Origin: Fagopyrum homotropicum
Taxonomy: Eukaryota; Streptophyta; Magnoliopsida; Caryophyllales; Polygonaceae
Direction: 5' to 3'
Length of the DNA: 64,000 bases
Assembly: GCA_033239125.1 (NCBI GenBank)
Contig: BSWB01000005.1
Coordinates: 14,189,447-14,253,446 of the forward strand
The first letter of the stretch is position 1. Each line of letters opens with the position of its first letter. The notes under the pieces are model-generated. The model did not search any database, was not told the origin of the DNA, and worked only from the letters and a program-made list of their open reading frames with translations. Below, one piece after another: positions 1 through 12,062 of this stretch. Made by a program: the position numbers and the translations under genes.

Positions 1-1446
1 TCTAGGTCATCTATGATATGTAGGATATTCATAGGAGCAAAGATTTTTCAAAACTACCCAACCAAAAACTCCTACACAAGTCTCCAAAGTTGGATGTAAC
101 TCTATAAATTCTATACTTAGCCATTATTTCTTCTGCTGGAAAAATCAGCCCAACTACCCCACTTTGCAACCTTATAATTTCTAATCCGACCGTTAATTCG
201 TTCTCAACTTTTAACACAGCAACCTACTTAAATCTATCTACAACATATCAAAATTTGAACAGTGGATGGTTAATCTAAGGCATTAAAACGAATCCTCAAA
301 GTCAGCAACTTACACAAAACTTATTCTAGCAGGATGAAAGGTTAGAAGGTGGTCTTGACTTCGACTCCTACTGGCAACACAGTTAAATCAATTCCACCCT
401 ACTTTCCTGATTGCAACTCACTGTAACAACGTGCAGTAGGTGGGATGGATTTACCTATCGGATCTGATCGCTCGACTCTCCTCACTACTATAACGAAGGG
501 AAGGAAGTGGGATGGATTTACCTGTCTGCAGCGAGGAAGGAAGAGTCAGCGCTACTGAGGACTCCGGCGACGATCGGTATCGGTGATGAAGACAGAGGTA
601 CGTCTAAGGCTAGCAGTAGCGAGTCCTTCCTTTTCAGCAATGGGTCGTTCGACCAAAGCCATAGGGATCTGTACGGGTCTGCGGTTCCGCCTCGAAGGCT
701 CGCCCTTCTTTGTGGCCTAGTGTCGGCTGAAGATTCAAGAGTTCAGCAGCATAGACGGAGGAAAGACGACTCGGGAAACAAAAAGACCTTACCTGCTCTA
801 CTGTCCTGACCGGGCTCGAGACGGCGACAACTCTCTTGTCGGAGACAAAAGCCTCTGCTTTCTTGCTCCACCAGCGTTGGCGAGATTGCGTCGAGATGCA
901 AAGGGAGAGCTCTTCACGTTTGTACTCCTGTTGCGTGATTGCTGGATGACAGAATGGTAGATTAGGTTAAAGGGCTGATTACGGTAGATAGGGATAGGAT
1001 TAATCAGGGTGTAGTTAATTAGGAGTTAAGTTAGGGAAGTTAATCAGGTTATGGGAGTGGGTTTAGAAATGTAACGGTTGGGCTAGTGAAAATCAAATGG
1101 ATCAGCAGGCAGCCCTTCATCGGATTGGCAAGCAGCTCTTCATCCTCTTGGACCGATCCATTAGGAAATAGATGCATGGTTTGGGCCGGCTGCAGCTTGA
1201 AGAAGTGGGTTAGGATTAGGCTTAAGAAAGTGGGCCGGCAAAAAGGTCATTGGGCCTGGTGTTGGGCCAGAACCAGCCTGCTCTCCCATTAAAACAAGGC
1301 TAAAGGAAAACTCGTTAATTGCCCCGGACCGAAAGAGAATTTGCGGGAATAATTACGGAATTATTTACGGTTACATAATTTATCATTTTATGTGAATTAA
1401 GGTCACATAAAATGATAGAAATTAAATCTTGTTTTATTTTTTATTA

Positions 1447-1481
<35 letters not shown>

Positions 1482-1552
1482 AGTAAAGGTCGGCGGATCG
1501 GAATCCGGTTAATTTCAGTATTAAACGGAGTTTAAAATTTTCGGTTATTACA
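1..1552 (-). repeat. E1 3' LTR, partial
   Basis: This stretch is nearly identical to 20337-21867 and ends in the same TTATTACA terminus. The remaining part of the LTR lies left of the window. The bases just to the right (1553-1573) read on the minus strand as a purine-rich AAGAGGG stretch, suitable as the polypurine tract for second-strand priming. Confidence 0.9.
1447..1480. repeat. ATT microsatellite in the E1 LTR
   Basis: An (ATT)n run of roughly eleven units. The equivalent site in the other LTR (about 21775-21795) has fewer units, so the tract changed length after the element inserted, when both LTRs were identical. Confidence 0.9.
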
Positions 1553-1694
1553 TCAGTGCCCTCTTAAAAGAAGTTTCGTCCCGAAACTTAGAATAATCTT
1601 CTTACTCACACGGTTTCCTTGGTATATATTTTAGTTTCTTAAAATTTTCGTTTTCTACCAGGCAACTACTCAGACATCAAACTTAGACACACAT

Positions 1695-3545
1695 TGTTAC
1701 GCTAAGAACGTGACACGCAAAAGCTTTAAATTTATAACTCGATATATTTTTCCTAACTCCTAGCGAACCCGCAGTGTACGGGACGTTTTGTAGTAAGGAT
1801 AGTATTCCGAGGTCGAACACAAAGACTGAGGTGAGATTGAATTGATTAGTGACTAAGGATAGTGTTGATCTAGGCTAAGAAAAAAAAAGAAAGAAACAAG
1901 TAAATGAAAATCTCAATATTTTTGGGTTTGGTTTTGTGTGGTGATCAATCAAGAATTACAACGATGTAAGAATGCAAAACAATCTAACAATCTAGCAAAT
2001 AAACACAAACAAGCAAGGCAAACACGAAATATGTGATCAAAGAGAGAAAAGCAGATTCTAGGGGTTGGAAATTCCGGTTATGGCATAGGACTCAAGCTAT
2101 CTAATCATTCCTTGGATTAACCATAGTTTGTTGGGAGTGAATGTTTCTCAAGTGGGGTCAATTACCGGGTAGGTCTCATGATCCACTAATCCGCACCTAA
2201 GGTCCTATCACCGGGTAAGTCTCTAGGAGCCTAAGGTAGGGATATCTACACAAACCGGATGGTTATCTAGGGATCTAACCTCTCCTTACCGGGAAAGTCT
2301 CGGGAAGGCAAGTCCTAAACACTTGTCCTAGCACATTCAGTCCAATAGCGGCTTGTGAGGCTCACTACTACCTAGAGTTCGTCATCTTCGGTATCTAAGA
2401 GCAAGAATCACCGGGTAGGTCTCTTCTAACTCTTAGTTGCTAACACTAGGTCACCCTAGGATAGATTTAGCTCAACTAACACTAGGATTTCAACAAATCA
2501 ACAACCTAACACTTAGATTTATCAATACAAGCAAGTTGATCAAAATTACGGGGTGTTCATCTCCTTCCACGGTTGTCGAAAGGCAAGATCAAACCGTGGT
2601 TTTAAGCAGTGACTAGGTTCAATCAAGAGAGTCATCCAAGCATACATTTAGGTCTATTCTATCATAGTCCAAGCCGTAACCATCTTTTCCTTACCCTAGA
2701 ATCGCATCTATTTAGCCAACAACATGCATCATCACAATCAAAATCATCAAGTATAAAATCATGGAATCCATGTCAAGAGGGTGAAATGAAAGATGGATTA
2801 GGCAAATGAAACAAGTAAAACAAGCTAAATCAAGGTTCAAGAAGGACTTACAACCCTTCAAAAGAAGGTTCGAATCGTTTCTTACAAACTCTTGCAAAAC
2901 GTTTCACAAAGCTCACTCAAAATCACTCAAAAAGACTATGGAATTATAAACTAGTGTGCCTCTTCTTCTTCTCCAATGGAAGCCTTTCTTCTTCTCCAAT
3001 GGTAGCTCCAATCCAATCTTCCAATGAGAGAATATTGTTGTTGAGAGTGTGGGAGAGAATGGGAGTGAGGGGTCTGATCCTAACAGCCTTGCAGGACCAC
3101 CTTTTATCCTCCAAATTTGCAAGAGTCGGCCATGAAGATCGTGGGACAACTATCACAACTGTCTGGCCAAAACCACGGCCTATTTCCATGGGCTTGGTTC
3201 TTCCAGTGACCGTGGTTTTGATGCTTCTGCACTATATGGATCATCAAGCCACAATTTGGTGCATGGCATGCACCAACAAGGTCTCATGTGTCCTCCTTAG
3301 CTCCTAGCTTGCATCCCAATGATTCCGAAGGTGTGTCATCTCAAGGAACGATCCTTGAATGTATCGATTAAGCTCCTAAGCATCCCAAAATACCTACAAA
3401 ACATGCAAAGGTCAGTGTAGACGTCTATCTCGACAAAATTCATGAATTGAGTGCAAACCGTCACGAACTAGTGCAAACCATGCATGAATGAGCGGAAAAA
3501 CTATCTAAATGAGTGCCTAATCCTAAGTCATAAATTGTGTTATCA
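1695..3545 (-). repeat. E2 3' LTR
   Basis: 1851-bp LTR, TGTTACGC...GTTATCA on the plus strand. It is highly similar to 12063-13915 with scattered substitutions, so E2 is fairly young. A TATA-like box reads ATAAAAG on the minus strand at 3101-3107. Two arms, AAAACCACGGCC (3169-3180) and GACCGTGGTTTT (3208-3219), form an inverted repeat upstream of that box. Confidence 0.95.
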
Positions 3546-5218
3546 AAAATACCCCATACTTAAGGTTTGCTCGTCCCCGAGCAAGTCCCAACTATAGACT
3601 AAGAGATGACATGATTTATGCATGCAGAAAAACAACAAAATCTTTTTGGAGTTGTGCTTCTAATATTGGATCACCTTCATAGTCATGTTCATGGCAATGG
3701 ACAAGCAATCATGTGTCAAATAAGTGAAGGCATGGAAAGACAATTATACTTAACTCGAAGGCATGCATGAAATGTAAAAATGAAGAAGTCAAGATGATCA
3801 TGAGCATATTCAATCTAGATCACTAAGTCTTACACACATGCAAATAGGTCACAAGGGCTTGTGAAATAAAAGGCCAAGAAACGTTGTAATTAGGTGGGAA
3901 TTTTTCTAGGCTATGTGATGCTAATCCGGGAATAGAACTGACTTGAACTTCACATTTTTTATCAACTTCCCACAAGTGTATATTTTCTCCATCTTTTCTT
4001 TCTTTTCTTTTCTTTTTCTTTCACTTATTTTTGAGACAATGGAATTGGTGTACAAAAGCCGAAACCTTGGTGATTAGCCGTCCTCGGGCTTTTTTATTTT
4101 TCGAGGTGCATCCACACCGGGCACACATAACGAAGCTCGTTAGGACTATCGGTTTATTTGACTTTGGCAAGGCACAAACACCCGATTATGTGAATGGTGC
4201 CGAGTTACTCGTCATTTAAACCAACGTCTCCAAACCTATATTTTTGTCTACACTTTCACAACAAATTCAGCACTTCATTCATAACATTCATCCATCAACA
4301 ACTTCACCCCACACTTGCTTTTCAAACACTCAACACACTAACATGCTCCTATTCCCGGATGGGTCAAAAGAGGTCAAATTTATATCAATTGAGGTGCTCA
4401 AACTACATGATCAAGATGAGAAGTAGAGAAAGATGAATTGCCTTAATCACTCCTAGATGATGTGCAAGAACTAGCATGTAATTTCGACTTTCAATCCTCA
4501 ATCCAATCAAGGCAAACATTCATGATCACAATTCACTCATGGGATTCAAGATAAGTACTTCAGGTCCACATATGCATTCATCAATTCAACACATAAGGCC
4601 ATCCATGGCCAATTCACAAGGCAATCTCATCATAAGGGTCATTCCCAAGCTTAGAAGCACTAAAATTTTTTAAATTTTCTGATTTTTTTTTATTTTTTTG
4701 AAATATCTATGTACAATGCAAGACATGTGACAATATTAAACTATCCTAGATGCTAATCATGCAAGTGATCATGAAAACCCCACCCCATACTTAGAAACAC
4801 ATTGTCTCCAATGTGGCATTCAAGTAAAGAAGAGTGAAAGAGGGTTCTCACAATGTAAAAATGATTTGCTTTGGTATTTGGGATACTCAAGTGGAGTGAT
4901 GTCGGTTGATCCTATCAACGATGGTAGAGAGCTCAAGGTGTTCGTTATGGTGTCGGGACCCGCGCTAGGCACCGCTAGCCGTCCAAGTTCCGCGTCCGCT
5001 CCACCCACAATTGATAAGGGAATCATCATCATCATCCACATGCCATGCAAGGCTTCCATGCTACCAAGACTCTAGCACACACACAAAGCACACCAAACAC
5101 ACAAAAACAGAAAAATCAAAACAAAAACAAAAACGAAAAGGGAAAAACGATTACCAATGGGTTGCCTCCCATTAAGCGCTTCTTTAAGGTCATTAGCTTG
5201 ACCAAATTCGGGGGCGTC
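3546..5218 (-). other. E2 3' non-coding region
   Basis: This is the stretch between the end of integrase and the 3' LTR. No ORF here has a recognisable product; Athila relatives often carry an envelope-like ORF in this place, and I see none. Next to the LTR the minus strand reads AAGTATGGGGTATTTT, a plausible polypurine tract. A second long purine-only run on the minus strand lies at about 3986-4022. A short hairpin is at 3567-3584. Confidence 0.75.
3567..3584 (-). promoter_or_regulatory. 3' hairpin beside the E2 polypurine tract
   Basis: TTGCTCG and CGAGCAA are perfect 7-bp arms around a 4-base GGGA loop (minus strand). From memory, the sequence resembles a conserved stretch seen near the 3' end of Athila/Tat elements; its function is not known to me. 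Confidence 0.6.
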
Positions 5219-7669
5219 TCACTCAAGGTGAAGTGGGGCAATCATATCCACCGGAGCTCCCGGGATATACTTCTTCAACCGATGCCCATTCACCTTAAAA
5301 TCTCCACAATGCTCCCCTCCTATCTCAACCGCTCCATGGGGAAAGATCTTCTTCACCACATAAGGACCCGTCCATCTTGACTTTAGCTTTCCGGGGAAGA
5401 GCCGTAGCCTTGAGTTGAAGAGAAGGACAAGGTCGCCTTCACTCAACTCCTTTGGGATAAGACGCTTGTCATGCCAACGTTTGGTCCTTTCTTTGTAGAT
5501 CCGGGCGTTTTCATAGGCATCCAACCGGATCTCCTCAAGGGCGTTCATATCAAGCAACCTCTTCTCTCCGGCCTCCTTGAGGTCAAAATTCAGCCACCTT
5601 ATAGCCCAATACGCCCTATGCTCCATCTCTATCGGAAGGTGGCAAGACTTTCCATAGACTAGCTTGTAGGGAGTGGTGTCAATCGGTGTCTTGAAAGCGG
5701 TTCTATAAGCCCACAAAGCATCATCGAGCTTCATAGCCCAATCCTTTCTCGTCCTAGAAACCGTCTTCTCAAGAATTCCCTTTATCTTCCGGTTGGAGAT
5801 CTCCACTTGGCCACTAGTTTGGGGATGGTAAGGTGTTGCCACCTTATGAGTCACCCCATACTTAGCCAAAAGTGTCCCGAAGTTCCTATTAGTGAAGTAC
5901 TTCCCTCCATCACTTATGATCACCCTTGGTGTTCCAAACCTAGGAAAGATCACTCGGTTGAAGAACCGCACCATAACGTTGGCATCATTTGTAGGAGAGG
6001 CAATTGCCTCCACCCATCTCGAGACATAGTCCACCGCCAATAGGATGTAGAGGTTGCCACATGAAGAGGGGAATGGCCCCATGAAGTCCACACCCCACAC
6101 ATCGAATATCTCTACTTCTTGTATGTTGTTCAAGGGCATCTCATTCCTCCTTGAGATGTTGCCCGTCCTTTGGCAAGCATCACATGCTACCACAAAATTC
6201 TGCACATCCTTGAACAAACTCGGCCAAAAGAAACCCGATTGCAACACCTTAGCACATGTCTTGTGTGAGCTAGCATGGCCTCCACATGGCAAGGAGTGAC
6301 AATGGTGGATCACACTCTCCACCTCATCCTCCGGTATGCATCTTCTAAAAACTCCATCCGGCCCTCTTTTGAACAAAAGCGGCTCACTCCAATAGTAATG
6401 CCTCACATCTTTGAAGAACTTTTTCCTTTGGGCATAGGATAAACCGGGTGGCACCTCCTCACACACAAGGTAGTTCACAATGTCGGCATACCATGGCTCA
6501 TTACCCCTTGACACTTGAAACAAGCACTTCTCCACCATTTGCAATTGCTTATCCCGGAATGAGTCATCAATTGGGATGTCATCTCTCTCAATCTCCAACG
6601 GTGGGAGTCTACTAAGGTGGTCCGCCACAGAATTTTCGGACCCCTTCTTGTCTCGGATTTCCAAATCAAACGCTTGAAGAAGAAGGATCCACCGAATCAA
6701 CCGAGGTTTGGCATCCTTCTTAGTAAGGAGATAATGAATCGCAGCATGATCCGTATACACTATGACCTTCGCTCCAACAAGATATGAGCGGAACTTCTCA
6801 AATGCATACACAACCGCTAGCAACTCTTTCTTGGTGGTAGCATAATTGAGTTGGGCATCATCTAGCGTCTTGCTAGCATAATAGATGGCATGTGTAAGCC
6901 CATCTTTCCTTTGTCCCAAAACAGCCCCAACGGCTACATCACTCGCGTCGCACATGATCTCAAACGGTAAACTCCAATCCGGAGGTTGCATGATGGGAGC
7001 GGTGATCAAAGCATTCTTCAACCTACAAAAAGCCTCAAGGCAATCCTTGGAGAAAATAAACTCAACATCTTTCATTAGTAGGTTAGTAAGAGGCTTAGAA
7101 ATCTTAGAGAAATCTTTAATAAATCTCCGGTAAAAAACGGCATGCCCTAGAAAACTCCTTATCCCCTTCACCGAGGTAGGTGGTGGCAACTTCTCTATGG
7201 TTTCTATCTTAGCCCTATCAACCTCAATGTCTCGGTTGGACACCAAGTGTCCCAACACAATACCTTCACTTACCATGAAGTGGCATTTCTCCCAATTCAA
7301 GACTAGATTAGTCTCCTCACATCTCTTAAGTACCAAAGACAAATTAGCTAAACAAACATCAAAGGAAGATCCATAAACAGAAAAATCATCCATAAACACT
7401 TCCATGATGTTTTCAATATACTCAGAAAAGATGGCCATCATACACGTTTGAAAGGTGGCGGGTGCATTACACAACCCAAATGGCATTCTCCTATATGCAA
7501 ATGTACCCCAAGGGCATGTGAATGTAGTTTTCTCTTGGTCATCCGGGTGGATAGGGATTTGGAAGAATCCACTATAGCCATCTAAGTAGCAAAAGTGAGA
7601 ATGTTGAGCTAATCTCTCTAGCATTTGGTCAATAAAAGGAAGAGGGAAGTGATCTTTCCTAGAGGCCAT
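5219..7669 (-). pseudogene. E2 pol, reverse transcriptase core to integrase
   Basis: An 816-codon open stretch. It starts inside reverse transcriptase just after a stop. The polymerase signature FMDDFSVYG follows MPFGLCNAPATF. RNase H follows, with DASDVAVGAVLGQ, KKELLAVVYAFEKF and TDHAAIHYL. The integrase has an HHCC finger (HHCHSLPCGGH...CDACQR), catalytic Asp in VDFMGPF, Asp in SDGGKYF and Glu in SGQVEIS. The end (GDLVLLFNSRLRLFPGKLKSRW) is the usual integrase C-terminal domain. This is the best preserved pol segment in the window. It is called broken only because a stop at 7679-7681 separates it from the N-terminal half of reverse transcriptase. Confidence 0.9.
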
Positions 7670-7681
7670 GTTAAGCTTCCT

Positions 7682-9190
7682 TTAGTCAATACACATCCTC
7701 CACCCCGTAACCGTTCTAGTTGGGATTAATTCATTATTCTCACTAGTCACTACAGTCATCCCACCCTTCTTAGGAACCACATGTACGGGACTAACCCACT
7801 TACTATCCGAAATCGGGAAAATGATTCCCGCATCTAGCAATTTAAGGATCTCTTTCTTGACTATTTCTTTCATGATAGGGTTTAGTCTTCTTTGAGGTTC
7901 AATTGAAGGTTTATGGTTGTCTTCCATTAAGATCTTATGCATGCACAAAGAAGGTTTAATGCCAACTAAATCATCAATGGTATAGCCAATGGCTTTCCTA
8001 TGCAATCTTAATTCATGCAACAATCTAGCAAGTTCATCATCATTCAAGCATGCATTCACAATAACCGGATATGTAGAATTCTCACCAAGAAAAGCATACT
8101 TCAAATGAGAGGGGAGGGGTTTAAGTTCAATTTTAGGAGGACCTTTATCGAGTAGAGACGATCCATATAATGTAGGTTGAGATGAATCCAAAGCTTTTGA
8201 AGACTCCTCAAGACTCCTTGAAGCTTGATCAACAACTAAGGTAGTTTCTGGAGAAACCACGGGCAAATTTACGGGCTCTGGCACAACCACGGCCGTGGAA
8301 CTTGCAAAGCTAGCCTTTTTGAGCATTCCAGAGAGTTCCACGGGAGAAACCACGGGCGTGGTTCTTGGTCCCTGGCCGTGGTTCTTGCAGAAATTCAGCA
8401 CATCTTCGTGTGCTTCAAATTCAGCTCTTGTCTCCTTTTCCAATGATTCCAAAGCCTTGATTTCTTCATTGCAAGCCTCCTCGACTCTTTCCTCCATCAA
8501 ACTTAAGCTAAGAACCTTCTCCAAGGGGTCCTTGATCAAGATCGAGCTCACAACTTCCCTAGACTCCTCTTGCTCGACAATGTTGAACACATCTTCCCCA
8601 AGGGTTGGCCCTTTCATCATTGTGGATAGCTTGAACGTGATATTCTCTTCTCCAATGTTAAAGGAGAGAATTCCATTTTTACAATCCACCAAGCATCCGG
8701 ATGTGGCGAGGAAAGGTCTCCCTAAGATGATGGGAACCGGATAGTCCGCCGGGATGTCCAAAACAACGAAGTCTATTGGCACATAGAACTTCCCGAGTTG
8801 CACCGGTATGTCTTCTAAGATTCCTATGGGATGAGTGATTGAGCGGTCCGCCATGTAGAGGGTCATCTTGACCGGCTTTGGCTCTCCTAGCCCCACCTTG
8901 TTGCAAAGTGCAAGCGGTATGATGCTTACACTTGCCCCAAGATCACATAGGGCTTCATACTTCACTTCTCCCACTCCAATCGGCACACAAAAGGATCTTG
9001 GATCTCTTAGCTTAGGAGGCATCTCCTCCTTCATAGTTTGGATCAATTCCGAGGACCTCTTTGTCATCCTCACTTCTCCATACTCCTCCAACTTCCTTTT
9101 GTTGGAGAGTATCTCCTTCAAAAACTTGCCATATGCCGGCATTCCTAGAATAGCATCCATGAACGGAATGTTAATATGCAATTTAGACAT
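7682..9190 (-). pseudogene. E2 pol, protease to start of reverse transcriptase
   Basis: A 502-codon stretch with the aspartic protease motif CDLGASVSIIPL near residues 82-93; D-L-G instead of D-T/S-G is usual in Athila. IILGRPFLAT follows. A long acidic linker then leads to the first reverse transcriptase motifs (SKWVSPVHVVPKKGG, WRMCID). It ends at a stop exactly where the next conserved residue is expected, and the following ORF continues in the same domain. The linker DNA at 8287-8391 carries several CCACGGCCGTGG-type palindromes that are read through as codons, an odd feature described in the findings. Confidence 0.88.
8287..8298. repeat. Perfect 12-bp palindrome CCACGGCCGTGG in the E2 pol linker
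   Basis: Perfectly self-complementary. Related copies follow at 8348-8363 (AACCACGGGCGTGGTT) and at about 8371-8383. They lie within the protease to reverse-transcriptase linker and are translated. The same word recurs in LTRs of E2 and S5. Confidence 0.95.
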
Positions 9191-9238
9191 AAGTTCAAGG
9201 AATTTACCAAAGTGTTTGTCTAAGCGAGCCCTTGCTCG

Positions 9239-10252
9239 TTATTGTGGGAATGGTAGTGGTGGCTTGTATGGAGGTGGTGCCACATATGTTGGCTCATCTT
9301 CCTTGTCTTTTCCTCCTTCTTCTTGCAATGGCTCTTCCTCTACCACTACTTGCTTCCCTTTATCACTTCCCTTAGGCAAGGGATCCTTCATGCTCAGCCC
9401 ACTTCTTGTTGTAATGGCCAACACTTGGCCTCTCGGGTTATCTTTGGTTCTTCCGGGAAGCTTTCTCGGATCTCTATGAGCTTCACCCGCCTTTTGGAAC
9501 ATTTGTGCTTCCAACACCTTTTGAGCCTTAGAAATAGAAGTCACCGTGCTCTCAAGACCACTCAACCTTCCAAGCAATTGCTCAAACATCATCTCGGTTC
9601 TATCCTTTGGAGGTTGAGTAAATCCGGGTGGAGGTTCTTGTGAAGCCTTTGGTGGTGGAGCTGCGCTTGTGGAAGCGGGGGGGTTTAAGGCTCCATCCGG
9701 GTTAGAATAGGAAAACCCAAAATGGTTGTGGTTAGGCCGGTAATTGTTAAATTGCCGGTTTTTGTTGAAGTTCCTTGGGCCTTGATAGTTGTTATAATTG
9801 CCCCTTCCCATGTAGTTCACATCTTCCTCCTTGGAAGACAAGTTTGCTTGCACTTGCATTTGAGGGGTTGCTTGATTCTTCAAAGTTATAGCACACAACT
9901 CCCTCAAGGACTTAAGCTCATTGTTGATTGCATCAAGCTTGAAGTTGCTCATGGTGACTTCACTCACCTCATATGCTCCCGCTTTCCTCCCATCACTCTT
10001 CCTATGGGAGTACTTCTCAATCACCAAAGCTTGTTTCGCTACAAACTCCCAAGCTTCATCCACATTCTTTTCCATGAAAGTCCCAGCGGAAAGAGATTGA
10101 AGCTTGAATTGGCTATCTTCATCAAGTCCTTTGAAGTAGATCTCCAATAGCTCAATTTTCAGTATACCATGGTGTGGACAATCTAGGAGAAGGTCTTTGA
10201 ACCTCTCCCAAGACTTGAATAAGCTTTCTCTATCCTTCATCACGAAGGCATT
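9239..10252 (-). pseudogene. E2 gag, C-terminal part
   Basis: This part follows solo LTR S1 on the minus strand. It contains the capsid-like stretch ESLFKSWERFKDLLLDCPHH and a low-complexity Asn/Pro-rich tail (NNYQGPRNFNKNR...PPPKASQEPPPGF), ending in PPPYKPPLPFPQ and a TAA stop. Athila gag normally reads through from this motif to the protease region without a stop. No CCHC zinc knuckle is seen, as is common for Athila gag. The first codons of the open stretch to the right lie inside S1 and are not gag. Confidence 0.85.
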
Positions 10253-11197
10253 TGATAACACGATTTATGACTTAGGTTTAGGTAATCATTTAGATAGATT
10301 CATCACTCATTCATGCATGGTTTAGCACAAATTTGCGACGTTTGCACTCAAATCACGTATTTTGTCGAGATAGACGTCTACACGGACTTGTGCGTTGCTT
10401 TGTAGGTATTTCGGGGGTCTTTTGGACATTAACCAATACATTAGAGGGCCAAGCCTCATGATGGTACACATCCAAAGCTTTGGAGGAGCATAATTGGAGC
10501 AACAAAGGACACAAAGACCACTATTGGTGCAAGCAATGGAGCAACTCATGGCTAGACAATCATAGCATGTTTCTGCTGAAGAAAATCGGACCAACTAGCA
10601 GCTAAATCGGCCGATTTAATCCTACTGGGTCGATTTTTGGGCCTTTGACAGCTTAAGCCACGTGTCCCACGATCTCTTGTCCGGCCTTGCTCTTGGTGGA
10701 GAATATAAGTGGTCCTGCAGGTTGTTGCTGAGCATCTCTCCTCTCCCACACTCTCATTCACAACTCATCAATTTGGGGGGAAAGATTGGAGGAGAAGAAA
10801 AACTCTCAAGGATTGAAGGAAGAAGAAGAACACCATTCTAAGAGTGATAGTGAGATTTTGAGTGATTTTGAGTTACTTTCGTAGTCTTGGATTGAAGAGC
10901 TATTGCAAGGATTATTAGAAACGTTTTGGATCTTCATTTAAGAGTTTGTAAGTCTTGCTACAACTTGGATTTAGTTGATATTTATTGATTTTGCTTGCTT
11001 ATCTTTCATTATCCATCTATGAATACCATGTATGCTTGTTTGATGATTTTGGATCTTGATATGCATATTGTTGACTAGTTTATTGTGATTCTGGAGTGAT
11101 GGATTGATGGTTATGGCTTGGGTGATGATAGGATGGGCTTATATGTTAGTTTAGGATGATTTATTGCGTACACACATTACACGATCTTAGCGTAACA
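10253..11197 (+). mobile_element. S1: solo LTR of an Athila-type element inside E2 gag
   Basis: 945 bp, TGATAACACG...GCGTAACA, with perfect target duplication GCATT (10248-10252 and 11198-11202). Orientation is opposite to E2. Both ends and the region around the promoter match the E2 LTR, but the LTR is about half as long, so it is a different family. A TATA-like TATAAG is at 10704-10709. The perfect 16-bp palindrome TAAATCGGCCGATTTA lies about 90 bp upstream at 10603-10618. No internal sequence remains, as expected after recombination between two LTRs. Confidence 0.95.
10603..10618. repeat. Perfect 16-bp palindrome TAAATCGGCCGATTTA in S1
   Basis: Self-complementary across all 16 bases. It is followed at 10621 by CTACTGGGTCGATTTTT, a phrase that recurs in slightly different form in E3 at 23359-23379. 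It occupies the place where the E2 LTR carries CCACGG-type arms. Confidence 0.95.
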
Positions 11198-11202
11198 GCA
11201 TT

Positions 11203-11961
11203 GATCTTCCCTCTTAACTCGGTAGTCATGGAAGGTGGGAAGAACTTTGTCAAAAACTCGGTTGTCATCTCCTCCCAAGTACTCACTCGCCCTTGCGGAA
11301 TAGATTGATACCAAGCCAAGGCTTTATCCTTAAGTGAGAAGGAGAAAGCCCTAAGCTTATGGTTGTTGCTCTCCAATCTAGGCGGTCTTAGGGTCTCCAT
11401 CAAGATCTCATAGTTCATCAAGTGTTGATGAGGAGACTCTCCTTCCATCCCTCCAAATTGATTATGCCGGATCATTTGTAGAACTTGAGGGCGGAGCTCG
11501 TAATCATGGGCTACGGGATCTCCTAAGTTCACACCCGGACGGTGTGCTCTTTGTGCCGGATCCATACGTTGCCCTAACGTTTGTGGCTCTTCAATTGCAA
11601 TGGGCACAACCCGAATATTAACCGCCGGCTGCGGTTGTGGTGGAGGTGGAGGATGTTGACGCTTAAGCTCTCTTTGCACAAGAGCTTGCCTAATCTCTTC
11701 AATCTCCCTCCTAGTTGCTTCTTGACTCTCATTGGCAAGTCTCCTCTCATTCTCCAAGGCTTCATCCCTTAGCCTAATTTGCTCTAAAGCCTCATCCAAC
11801 TCAGCTTGGAGATCTCTTCCGGCCATCTCTTTTCCCTTTCTAATGCTCTTTGATCTAGATCTAAGGGTTTTCTCCGGCTCGAGATCGAATGGAGCTAAAT
11901 CCTTGCCACGAGATCTTCGCATACACCAAAAGAGTAGAGATGTCCTGAAAAGCAAAGACAC
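11203..11961 (-). pseudogene. E2 gag, N-terminal part
   Basis: The N-terminal half of an Athila-type Gag: a basic start (MRRSRGKDLAPFD from about 11919), a predicted coiled coil rich in Glu/Arg (ELDEALEQIRLRDEALENE), a proline run (HPPPPPQPQP), then capsid motifs LRAFSFSLKDKALAWYQSIP and TTEFLTKFFPPS. The reading frame is cut by S1 at 11197. Codons left of 11203 belong to the solo LTR. Gag would form the particle that packages element RNA. Confidence 0.88.
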
Positions 11962-12040
11962 AAACCAAACGGGATCAAAAGCAACAAGAATGACCTACAC
12001 TATAAATAATCACAAACAATGACTCAATCTTAACCTAGTC

Positions 12041-12056
12041 CCTGGCAACGGCGCCA
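12041..12056 (-). promoter_or_regulatory. E2 primer-binding site (tRNA-Asp)
   Basis: On the minus strand it reads TGGCGCCGTTGCCAGG, complementary to the 3' end of plant aspartate tRNA with one mismatch, a few bases from the 5' LTR end. It primes minus-strand cDNA. Confidence 0.92.
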
Positions 12057-12062
12057 AAAACT

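Noticed and set aside
507..809. 100-codon ORF present again at 20843-21145
   Set aside because: Both lie at the same place in the two E1 LTRs, so their similarity reflects LTR duplication and not protein conservation. The ORF is antisense to the element.
2954..3307. 117-codon ORF repeated at 13324-13677
   Set aside because: The same situation in the two E2 LTRs; no protein features.
3546..5218. Envelope-like gene in E2
   Set aside because: Athila relatives may have one here, but no ORF of suitable length with a signal peptide or membrane segment is on the minus strand.
8295..8744. 149-codon plus-strand ORF
   Set aside because: Antisense shadow of the E2 protease and linker frame.
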